Shown: positions 11,734 through 23,137 of the stretch, in pieces
How the letters are laid out: every line of letters starts with the position of its first letter
Position numbering within the stretch: the first letter of the stretch is position 1
DNA from: Escarpia spicata
Lineage: Eukaryota; Annelida; Polychaeta; Sabellida; Siboglinidae
NCBI GenBank assembly: GCA_963995525.1
Contig: OZ023206.1
Span: forward strand, 43,755,178-43,819,177
Direction: 5' to 3'
Length of the DNA: 64,000 nt
Made by a program: the position numbers and the translations under genes
Notes under the pieces: generated by a model
What the model was told of the DNA's origin: nothing
What the model saw: only the letters and a program-made list of their open reading frames with translations
Database searches by the model: none

Positions 11734-12711
11734 GACATGTTTGTCTCGTGAGTACTGAATGTACTGCTGCTTTAGACAAGATAAAACATCAAATGGGGAT
11801 GAGTTTTCACACCTATAACTTACGTAATGTGTTCTTGTAACTTACGTGACGGAGATAAAACGGTAACATGCATTCCCATTTGTGGTTAATCTAGTTATGT
11901 GTGTTGCTTGATATCAGTCTAGCCTTCGTGAAGATTTGTAACATGCAAAACATATATTTGGGGTAAGAACACATTAAGGATCCGTCCGCCGAAAAAAGTG
12001 CACTTAAAATACCGTTATGCTGTGATATGCATATATTTTGTTCGAACACTTTGACATGGGACATGTTTGTCTCGTGAGTACTGAATGTACTGCTGCTTTA
12101 GGCAAGATAAAACAACAAATGGGGATGAGTTTTAACACCTATAACTTACGTAATATGTTCTTGTAACTTACGTGACGGAGATAAAACGGTAACATGCATT
12201 CCCATTTGTGGTTAATCTAGTTATGTGTGTAGCTTGATATCAGTCTAGCCTTCGTGAAGATTTGTAACATGCAAAACATCTATTTGGGGTAAGACCACAT
12301 TAAGGATCCGTCCGCCAAAAAAAGTGCACTTAAAATACCGTTATGCTGTGATATGCATAAATTGTGTTCGAACACTTTGACATGGGACATGTTTGTCTCG
12401 TGAGTACTGAATGTACTGCTGCTATAGACAAGATAAAACATCAAATGGGGATGAATTTTCACACCTATAACTTACGTAATATGTTCTTGTAACTTACGTG
12501 ACGGAGATAAAACGGTAACATGCATTCCCATTTGTGGTTAATCTAGTTATGTGTGTAGCTTGATATCAGTCTAGCCTTCGTGAAGATTTGTGACATGCAA
12601 AACATCTATTTGGGGTAAGACCACATTAAGGATCCGTCCGCCGAAAAAAGTCCACTTAAAATACCGTTATGCTGTGATTTGCATAAATTTTGTTCGAACA
12701 CTTTGACATGG
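11734..12711 (+). repeat. Domain 5: M37-M39, a copy of M13-M15 about 7.8 kb downstream
   Basis: Linked alleles GTGTTGC with AGAACAC, AGGC with TTTAAC, and CTATAG with GAATTTT appear in the same order at 3912-4889 and here; the offset is 7822 bp, 24 monomers less two bases. The match continues into M40-M42, which also start the 978-bp cassette. Confidence 0.8.
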
Positions 12712-14667
12712 GACATGTTTGTCTCGTGAGTACTGAATGTACTGCTCCTTTAGACAAGATAAAACATCAAATGGGGATGAGTTTTCACACTTATAACTTA
12801 CGTAATATGTTCTTATAACTTACGTGACGGAGATAAAACGGTAACATGCATTCCCATTTGTGGTTAATCTAGTTATGTGTGTAGCTTGATATCAGTCTAG
12901 CCTTCGTGAAGATTTGTAACATGCAAAACATCTATTTGGGGTAAGACCACATTAAGGATCCGTCCGCCGAAAAAAGTCCACTTAAAATACCGTTATGCTG
13001 TGATTTGCATAAATTTGGTTCGAACACTTTGACATGGGACATGTTTGTCTCGAGAGTACTGAATGTACTGCTGCTTTAGACAAGATAAAACATAAAATGG
13101 GGATGAGTTTTCACACCTATAACTTACGTAATATGTTCTTGTAACTAACGTGACGGAGATAAAACGGTAACATGCATTCCCATTTGTGGTTAATCTAGTG
13201 ATGTGTGTAGCTTGATATCAGTCTAGCCTTCGTGAAGATTTGTAACATGCAAAACATCTATTTGGGGTAAGACCACATTAAGGATCCGTCCGCCAAAAAA
13301 AGTGCACTTAAAATACCGTTATGCTGTGATATGCATAAATTTTGTTCGAACACTTTGACATGGGACATGTTTGTCTCGTGAGTACTGAATGTACTGCTGC
13401 TTTAGACAAGATAAAACATCAAATGGGGATGAGTTTTCACACCTATAACTTACGTAATATGTTCTTGTAACTTACGTGACGGAGATAAAACGGTAACATG
13501 CATTCCCATTTGTGGTTAATCTAGTTATGTGTGTAGCTTGATATCAGTCTAGCCTTCGTGAAGATTTGTAACATGCAAAACATCTATTTGGGGTAAGACC
13601 ACATTAAGGATCCGTCCGCCGAAAAAAGTTCACTTAAAATACCGTTATGCTATGATATGCATAAATTGTGTTCGAACACTTTGACATGGGACATGTTTGT
13701 CTCGTGAGTACTGAATGTACTGCTCCTTTAGACAAGATAAAACATCAAATGGGGATGAGTTTTCACACTTATAACTTACGTAATATGTTCTTATAACTTA
13801 CGTGACGGAGATAAAACGGTAACATGCATTCCCATTTGTGGTTAATCTAGTTATGTGTGTAGCTTGATATCAGTCTAGCCTTCGTGAAGATTTGTAACAT
13901 GCAAAACATCTATTTGGGGTAAGACCACATTAAGGATCCGTCCGCCGAAAAAAGTCCACTTAAAATACCGTTATGCTGTGATTTGCATAAATTTGGTTCG
14001 AACACTTTGACATGGGACATATTTGTCTCGAGAGTACTGAATGTACTGCTGCTTTAGACAAGATAAAACATAAAATGGGGATGAGTTTTCACACCTATAA
14101 CTTACGTAATATGTTCTTGTAACTAACGTGACGGAGATAAAACGGTAACATGCATTCCCATTTGTGGTTAATCTAGTGATGTGTGTAGCTTGATATCAGT
14201 CTAGCCTTCGTGAAGATTTGTAACATGCAAAACATATATTTGGGGTAAGACCACATTAAGGATCCGTCCGCCAAAAAAAGTGCACTTAAAATACCGTTAT
14301 GCTGTGATATGCATAAATTTTGTTCGAACACTTTGACATGGGACATGTTTGTCTCGTGAGTACTGAATGTACTGCTGCTTTAGACAAGATAAAACATCAA
14401 ATGGGGATGAGTTTTCACACCTATAACTTACGTAATATGTTCTTGTAACTTACGTGACGGAGATAAAACGGTAACATGCATTCCCATTTGTGGTTAATCT
14501 AGTTATGTGTGTAGCTTGATATCAGTCTAGCCTTCGTGAAGATTTGTAACATGCAAAACATCTATTTGGGGTAAGACCACATTAAGGATCCGTCCGCCGA
14601 AAAAAGTTCACTTAAAATACCGTTATGCTATGATATGCATAAATTGTGTTCGAACACTTTGACATGG
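12712..14667 (+). repeat. 978-bp three-monomer HOR, two tandem copies
   Basis: M40-M42 and M43-M45 are two copies of a trimer. Its first monomer has CTCCT, CACTTAT and CTTATAAC; the second has CTCGAGAGTAC, CATAAAATGG and GTAACTAACG with CTAGTGATG; the third is near consensus and ends with GTTCAC and GCTATG. The CGAGAG markers sit at 13051 and 14029, 978 bp apart. Confidence 0.9.
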
Positions 14668-15645
14668 GACATGTTTGTCTCGTGAGTACTGAATGTACTG
14701 CTCCTTTAGACAAGATAAAACATCAAATGGGGATGAGTTTTCACACCTATAACTTACGTAATATGTTCTTGTAACTTACGTGACGGAGATAAAACGGTAA
14801 CATGCATTCCCATTTGTGGTTAACCAAGTTATGTGTGTAGCTTGATATCAGTCTAGCCTTCGTGAAGATTTGTAACATGCAAAACATCTATTTTGGGTAA
14901 GACCACATTAAGGATCCGTCCGCCGAAAAAAGTGCACTTAAAATACCGTTATGCTGTGATATGCATAAATTTGGTTCGAACACTTTGACATGGGACATGT
15001 TTGTCTCGTGAGTACTGAATGTACTGCTGCTTTAGACAAGATAAAACATCAAATGGGGATGAGTTTTCACACCTATAACTTACGTAATATGTTCTTGTAA
15101 CTTACGTGACGGAGATAAAACGGTAACATGCATTCCCATTTGTGGTTAACCAAGTTATGTGTGTAGCTTGATATCAGTCTAGCCTTCGTGAAGATTTGTA
15201 ACATGCAAAACATCTATTTTGGGTAAGACCACATTAAGGATCCGTCCGCCGAAAAAAGTGCACTTAAAATACCGTTATGCTGTGATATGCATAAATTTGG
15301 TTCGAACACTTTGACATGGGACATGTTTGTCTCGTGAGTACTGAATGTACTGCTGCTTTAGACAAGATAAAACATCAAATGGGGATGAGTTTTCACACCT
15401 ATAACTTACGTAATATGTTCTTGTAACTTACGTGACGGAGATAAAACGGTAACATGCATTCCCATTTGTGGTTAATCTAGTTATATGTGTAGCTTGATAT
15501 CAGTCTAGCCTTCGTGAAGATTTGTAACATGCAAAACATCTATTTGGGGTAAGACCACATTAAGGATCCGTCCGCCGAAAAAAGTGCACTTAAAATACCG
15601 TTATGCTGTGATATGCATAAATTTGGTTCGAACACTTTGACATGG
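14668..15645 (+). repeat. Three spacer monomers M46-M48
   Basis: M46 (CTCCT, AACCAAG, ATTTTGGG) and M47 (AACCAAG, ATTTTGGG) resemble each other over their 3' halves, suggesting local duplication or conversion. M48 carries TATATGTG. They lie between the trimer cassette and the 2280-bp register. Confidence 0.7.
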
Positions 15646-18600
15646 GACATGTTTGTCTCGTGAGTACTGAATGCACTGCTGCTTTAGACAAGATAAAACA
15701 TCAAACGGGGATGAGTTTTCACACCTATAACTTACGTAATATGTTCTTGTAACTTACTTGACGGAGATAAAACGGTAACATGCATTCCCATTTGTGGTTA
15801 ATCTAGTGATGTGTGTAGCTTCATATCAGTCTAGCCTTCGTGAAGATTTGTAACATGCAAAACATCTATTTGGGTTAAGACCACATTAAGGATCCGTCCG
15901 CCAAAAAAGTGCACTTAAAATACCGTTATGCTGTGATATGCATAAATTTTGTTACAACACTTTGACATGGGACATGTTTGTCTCGTGAGTACTGAATGTA
16001 CTGCTGCTTTAGAAAAGATAAAACATCAAATGGGGATGAGTTTTCACACCTATAACTTACGTAAGATGTTCTTGTAACTTACGTGACGGAGATAAAACGG
16101 TAACATGCATTCCCATTTGTGGTTAATCTAGTTATGTGTGTAGCTTGATATCAGTCTAGCCTTCGTGAAGATTTGTAACATGCAAAACATATATTTGGGT
16201 TAAGACCACATTAAGGATCCGTCCGCCAAAAAAGTGCACTTAAAATACCGTTATGCTGTGATATGCATAAATTTTGTTAGAACACTTTGACATGGGACAT
16301 GTTTGTCTCGTGAGTACTGAATGTACTGCTGCTTTAGACAAGATAAAACATCAAATGGGGATGAGTTTTCACACCTATAACTTACGTAATGTGTTCTTGT
16401 AACTTACGTGACGGAGATAAAACGGTAACATGCATTCCCATTTGTGGTTAATCTAGTTATGTGTGTTGCTTGATATCAGTCTAGCCTTCGTGAAGATTTG
16501 TAACATGCAAAACATATATTTGGGGTAAGAACACATTAAGGATCCGTCCGCCGAAAAAAGTGCACTTAAAATACCGTTATGCTGTGATATGCATATATTT
16601 TGTTCGAACACTTTGACATGGGACATGTTTGTCTCGTGAGTACTGAATGTACTGCTGCTTTAGGCAAGATAAAACATCAAATGGGGATGAGTTTTAACAC
16701 CTATAACTTACGTAATATGTTCTTGTAACTTACGTGACGGAGATAAAACGGTAACATGCATTCCCATTTGTGGTTAATCTAGTTATGTGTGTAGCTTGAT
16801 ATCAGTCTAGCCTTCGTGAAGATTTGTAACATGCAAAACATCTATTTGGGGTAAGACCACATTAAGGATCCGTCCGCCAAAAAAAGTGCACTTAAAATAC
16901 CGTTATGCTGTGATATGCATAAATTGTGTTCGAACACTTTGACATGGGACATGTTTGTCTCGTGAGTACTGAATGTACTGCTGCTATAGACAAGATAAAA
17001 CATCAAATGGGGATGAATTTTCACACCTATAACTTACGTAATATGTTCTTGTAACTTACGTGACGGAGATAAAACGGTAACATGCATTCCCATTTGTGGT
17101 TAATCTAGTTATGTGTGTAGCTTCATATCAGTCTAGCCTTCGTGAAGATTTGTAACATGCAAAACATATATTTGGGGTAAGACCACATTAAGGATCCGTC
17201 CGCCGAAAAAAGTCCACTTAAAATACCGTTATGCTGTGATATGCATAAATTTTGTTAGAACACTTTGACATGGGACATGTTTGTCTCGTGAGTACTGAAT
17301 GTACTGCTGCTTTAGACAAGATAAAACATCAAATGGGGATACGTTTTCACACCTATAACTTACGTAATATGTTCTTGTAACTTACGTGACGGAGATAAAA
17401 CGGTAACATGCATTCCCATTTGTGGTTAATCTAGTTTTGTGTGTAGCTTGATATCAGTCTAGCCTTCGTGAAGATTTGTAACATGCAAAACATCTATTTG
17501 GGGTAAGACCACATTAAGGATCCGTCCGCCGAAAAAAGTTCACTTAAAATACCGTTATGCTGTGATATGCATAAATTGTGTTCGAACACTTTGACATGGG
17601 ACATGTTTGTCTCGTGAGTACTGAATGTACTGCTGCTTTAGACAAGATAAAACATCAAATGGGGATGAGTATTCACACCTATAACTTACGTAATATGTTC
17701 TTGTAACTTACGTGACGGAGATAAAACGGTAACATGCATTCCCATTTGTGGTTAATCTAGTTATATGTGTAGCTTGATATCAGTCTAGCCTTCGTGAAGA
17801 TTTGTAACATGCAAAACATCTATTTGGGGTAAGACCACATTAAGGATCCGTCCGCCGAAAAAAGTGCACTTAAAATACCGTTATGCTGTGATATGTATAA
17901 ATTTGGTTCGAACACTTTGACATGGGACATGTTTGTCTCGTGAGTACTGAATGCACTGCTGCTTTAGACAAGATAAAACATCAAACGGGGATGAGTTTTC
18001 ACACCTATAACTTACGTAATATGTTCTTGTAACTTACTTGACGGAGATAAAACGGTAACATGCATTCCCATTTGTGGTTAATCTAGTGATGTGTGTAGCT
18101 TCATATCAGTCTAGCCTTCGTGAAGATTTGTAACATGCAAAACATCTATTTGGGTTAAGACCACATTAAGGATCCGTCCGCCAAAAAAGTGCACTTAAAA
18201 TACCGTTATGCTGTGATATGCATAAATTTTGTTACAACACTTTGACATGGGACATGTTTGTCTCGTGAGTACTGAATGTACTGCTGCTTTAGAAAAGATA
18301 AAACATCAAATGGGGATGAGTTTTCACACCTATAACTTACGTAAGATGTTCTTGTAACTTACGTGACGGAGATAAAACGGTAACATGCATTCCCATTTGT
18401 GGTTAATCTAGTTATGTGTGTAGCTTGATATCAGTCTAGCCTTCGTGAAGATTTGTAACATGCAAAACATATATTTGGGTTAAGACCACATTAAGGATCC
18501 GTCCGCCAAAAAAGTGCACTTAAAATACCGTTATGCTGTGATATGCATAAATTTTGTTAGAACACTTTGACATGGGACATGTTTGTCTCGTGAGTACTGA

Positions 18601-19553
18601 ATGTACTGCTGCTTTAGACAAGATAAAACATCAAATGGGGATGAGTTTTCACACCTATAACTTACGTAATGTGTTCTTGTAACTTACGTGACGGAGATAA
18701 AACGGTAACATGCATTCCCATTTGTGGTTAATCTAGTTATGTGTGTTGCTTGATATCAGTCTAGCCTTCGTGAAGATTTGTAACATGCAAAACATATATT
18801 TGGGGTAAGAACACATTAAGGATCCGTCCGCCGAAAAAAGTGCACTTAAAATACCGTTATGCTGTGATATGCATATATTTTGTTCGAACACTTTGACATG
18901 GGACATGTTTGTCTCGTGAGTACTGAATGTACTGCTGCTTTAGGCAAGATAAAACAACAAATGGGGATGAGTTTTAACACCTATAACTTACGTAATATGT
19001 TCTTGTAACTTACGTGACGGAGATAAAACGGTAACATGCATTCCCATTTGTGGTTAATCTAGTTATGTGTGTAGCTTGATATCAGTCTAGCCTTCGTGAA
19101 GATTTGTAACATGCAAAACATCTATTTGGGGTAAGACCACATTAAGGATCCGTCCGCCAAAAAAAGTGCACTTAAAATACCGTTATGCTGTGATATGCAT
19201 AAATTGTGTTCGAACACTTTGACATGGGACATGTTTGTCTCGTGAGTACTGAATGTACTGCTGCTATAGACAAGATAAAACATCAAATGGGGATGAATTT
19301 TCACACCTATAACTTACGTAATATGTTCTTGTAACTTACGTGACGGAGATAAAACGGTAACATGCATTCCCATTTGTGGTTAATCTAGTTATGTGTGTAG
19401 CTTGATATCAGTCTAGCCTTCGTGAAGATTTGTAACATGCAAAACATCTATTTGGGGTAAGACCACATTAAGGATCCGTCCGCCGAAAAAAGTCCACTTA
19501 AAATACCGTTATGCTGTGATTTGCATAAATTTTGTTCGAACACTTTGACATGG
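15646..19553 (+). repeat. 7-monomer HOR of 2280 bp, one full copy and a partial second
   Basis: M49-M53 (15646-17273) recur as M56-M60 (17926-19553). The offset is 2280 bp because two of the seven monomers are 325 bp. The order is: GCACTG with CAAACGG; AGAAAAG with GTAAGATG; GTAATGTG with GTGTTGC; AGGC with TTTAAC; CTATAG with GAATTTT. One difference is AACATCAA (16674) versus AACAACAA (18954). The copies diverge late in M53/M60, where M53 turns into a TTCATATCA, GTTAG type. M54-M55 repeat M33-M34. Confidence 0.88.
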
Positions 19554-21509
19554 GACATGTTTGTCTCGTGAGTACTGAATGTACTGCTCCTTTAGACAAG
19601 ATAAAACATCAAATGGGGATGAGTTTTCACACTTATAACTTACGTAATATGTTCTTATAACTTACGTGACGGAGATAAAACGGTAACATGCATTCCCATT
19701 TGTGGTTAATCTAGTTATGTGTGTAGCTTGATATCAGTCTAGCCTTCGTGAAGATTTGTAACATGCAAAACATCTATTTGGGGTAAGACCACATTAAGGA
19801 TCCGTCCGCCGAAAAAAGTCCACTTAAAATACCGTTATGCTGTGATTTGCATAAATTTGGTTCGAACACTTTGACATGGGACATGTTTGTCTCGAGAGTA
19901 CTGAATGTACTGCTGCTTTAGACAAGATAAAACATAAAATGGGGATGAGTTTTCACACCTATAACTTACGTAATATGTTCTTGTAACTAACGTGACGGAG
20001 ATAAAACGGTAACATGCATTCCCATTTGTGGTTAATCTAGTGATGTGTGTAGCTTGATATCAGTCTAGCCTTCGTGAAGATTTGTAACATGCAAAACATC
20101 TATTTGGGGTAAGACCACATTAAGGATCCGTCCGCCAAAAAAAGTGCACTTAAAATACCGTTATGCTGTGATATGCATAAATTTTGTTCGAACACTTTGA
20201 CATGGGACATGTTTGTCTCGTGAGTACTGAATGTACTGCTGCTTTAGACAAGATAAAACATCAAATGGGGATGAGTTTTCACACCTATAACTTACGTAAT
20301 ATGTTCTTGTAACTTACGTGACGGAGATAAAACGGTAACATGCATTCCCATTTGTGGTTAATCTAGTTATGTGTGTAGCTTGATATCAGTCTAGCCTTCG
20401 TGAAGATTTGTAACATGCAAAACATCTATTTGGGGTAAGACCACATTAAGGATCCGTCCGCCGAAAAAAGTTCACTTAAAATACCGTTATGCTATGATAT
20501 GCATAAATTGTGTTCGAACACTTTGACATGGGACATGTTTGTCTCGTGAGTACTGAATGTACTGCTCCTTTAGACAAGATAAAACATCAAATGGGGATGA
20601 GTTTTCACACTTATAACTTACGTAATATGTTCTTATAACTTACGTGACGGAGATAAAACGGTAACATGCATTCCCATTTGTGGTTAATCTAGTTATGTGT
20701 GTAGCTTGATATCAGTCTAGCCTTCGTGAAGATTTGTAACATGCAAAACATCTATTTGGGGTAAGACCACATTAAGGATCCGTCCGCCGAAAAAAGTCCA
20801 CTTAAAATACCGTTATGCTGTGATTTGCATAAATTTGGTTCGAACACTTTGACATGGGACATGTTTGTCTCGAGAGTACTGAATGTACTGCTGCTTTAGA
20901 CAAGATAAAACATAAAATGGGGATGAGTTTTCACACCTATAACTTACGTAATATGTTCTTGTAACTAACGTGACGGAGATAAAACGGTAACATGCATTCC
21001 CATTTGTGGTTAATCTAGTGATGTGTGTAGCTTGATATCAGTCTAGCCTTCGTGAAGATTTGTAACATGCAAAACATATATTTGGGGTAAGACCACATTA
21101 AGGATCCGTCCGCCAAAAAAAGTGCACTTAAAATACCGTTATGCTGTGATATGCATAAATTTTGTTCGAACACTTTGACATGGGACATGTTTGTCTCGTG
21201 AGTACTGAATGTACTGCTGCTTTAGACAAGATAAAACATCAAATGGGGATGAGTTTTCACACCTATAACTTACGTAATATGTTCTTGTAACTTACGTGAC
21301 GGAGATAAAACGGTAACATGCATTCCCATTTGTGGTTAATCTAGTTATGTGTGTAGCTTGATATCAGTCTAGCCTTCGTGAAGATTTGTAACATGCAAAA
21401 CATCTATTTGGGGTAAGACCACATTAAGGATCCGTCCGCCGAAAAAAGTTCACTTAAAATACCGTTATGCTATGATATGCATAAATTGTGTTCGAACACT
21501 TTGACATGG
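19554..21509 (+). repeat. 978-bp trimer cassette, second location, two copies
   Basis: M61-M63 and M64-M66 repeat the cassette of 12712-14667; CGAGAG markers lie at 19893 and 20871. With M60 before and M67 after, the flanks also match (M39 and M46), so a segment of about eight monomers was copied as a block. Confidence 0.9.
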
Positions 21510-21835
21510 GACATGTTTGTCTCGTGAGTACTGAATGTACTGCTCCTTTAGACAAGATAAAACATCAAATGGGGATGAGTTTTCACACCTATAACTTACG
21601 TAATATGTTCTTGTAACTTACGTGACGGAGATAAAACGGTAACATGCATTCCCATTTGTGGTTAACCAAGTTATGTGTGTAGCTTGATATCAGTCTAGCC
21701 TTCGTGAAGATTTGTAACATGCAAAACATCTATTTTGGGTAAGACCACATTAAGGATCCGTCCGCCGAAAAAAGTGCACTTAAAATACCGTTATGCTGTG
21801 ATATGCATAAATTTGGTTCGAACACTTTGACATGG

Positions 21836-22160
21836 GACATGTTTGTCTCGTGAGTACTGAATGTAGTGCTGCTTTAGACAAGATAAAACATCAAATGGGG
21901 ATGAGTTTTCACACCTATAACTTACGTAATATGTTCTTGTAACTTACGTGACGGAGATAAAACGGTAACATGCATTCCCATTTGTGGTTAATCTAGTTAT
22001 ATGTGTAGCTTGATATCAGTCTAGCCTTCGTGAAGATTTGTAACATGCAAAACATCTATTTGGGGTAAGACCACATTAAGGATCCGTCCGCCAAAAAAGT
22101 GCACTTAAAATACCGTTATGCTGTGATATGCATAAATTTTGTTACAACACTTTGACATGG
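21836..22160 (+). repeat. Chimeric monomer M68
   Basis: The 5' part has TATATGTG and G at monomer position 230, as in M48; the 3' part has the short A-run and GTTACAAC, as in M49. Every other short-A-run monomer seen carries T at position 230, so the join falls between about 22065 and 22093. A private GTAGTG change lies near 21864. Confidence 0.75.
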
Positions 22161-22485
22161 GACATGTTTGTCTCGTGAGTACTGAATGTACTGCTGCTTT
22201 AGAAAAGATAAAACATCAAATGGGGATGAGTTTTCACACCTATAACTTACGTAAGATGTTCTTGTAACTTACGTGACGGAGATAAAACGGTAACATGCAT
22301 TCCCATTTGTGGTTAATCTAGTTATGTGTGTAGCTTGATATCAGTCTAGCCTTCGTGAAGATTTGTAACATGCAAAACATATATTTGGGTTAAGACCACA
22401 TTAAGGATCCGTCCGCCAAAAAAGTGCACTTAAAATACCGTTATGCTGTGATATGCATAAATTTTGTTAGAACACTTTGACATGG

Positions 22486-22811
22486 GACATGTTTGTCTCG
22501 TGAGTACTGAATGTACTGCTGCTTTAGACAAGATAAAACATCAAATGGGGATGAGTTTTCACACCTATAACTTACGTAATGTGTTCTTGTAACTTACGTG
22601 ACGGAGATAAAACGGTAACATGCATTCCCATTTGTGGTTAATCTAGTTATGTGTGTTGCTTGATATCAGTCTAGCCTTCGTGAAGATTTGTAACATGCAA
22701 AACATATATTTGGGGTAAGAACACATTAAGAATCCGTCCGCCAAAAAAAGTGCACTTAAAATACCGTTATGCTGTGATATGCATAAATTGTGTTCGAACA
22801 CTTTGACATGG
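22486..22811 (+). repeat. Chimeric monomer M70 with a lost BamHI site
   Basis: The 5' part has GTAATGTG, GTGTTGC and AAGAACAC as in M51; from about 22743 it has seven A and ATTGTGTTCG as in M52. The join lies between 22721 and 22743. The G-to-A change at 22731, which destroys the BamHI site, lies inside that interval and was seen in no other monomer. Confidence 0.75.
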
Positions 22812-23137
22812 GACATGTTTGTCTCGTGAGTACTGAATGTACTGCTGCTATAGACAAGATAAAACATCAAATGGGGATGAATTTTCACACCTATAACTTA
22901 CGTAATATGTTCTTGTAACTTACGTGACGGAGATAAAACGGTAACATGCATTCCCATTTGTGGTTAATCTAGTTATGTGTGTAGCTTGATATCAGTCTAG
23001 CCTTCGTGAAGATTTGTAACATGCAAAACATCTATTTGGGGTAAGACCACATTAAGGATCCGTCCGCCGAAAAAAGTCCACTTAAAATACCGTTATGCTG
23101 TGATTTGCATAAATTTTGTTCGAACACTTTGACATGG

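Larger units (their letters stand above)
21510..23137 (+). repeat. M67-M71, a shortened version of the M46-M53 order
   Basis: Against 14668-17273 this segment lacks the equivalent of M47 and contains two chimeras, M68 (M48-like then M49-like) and M70 (M51-like then M52-like). Each chimera removes one monomer length while keeping the 326-bp phase. M71 is the CTATAG type and is followed again by the trimer cassette. Confidence 0.82.
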
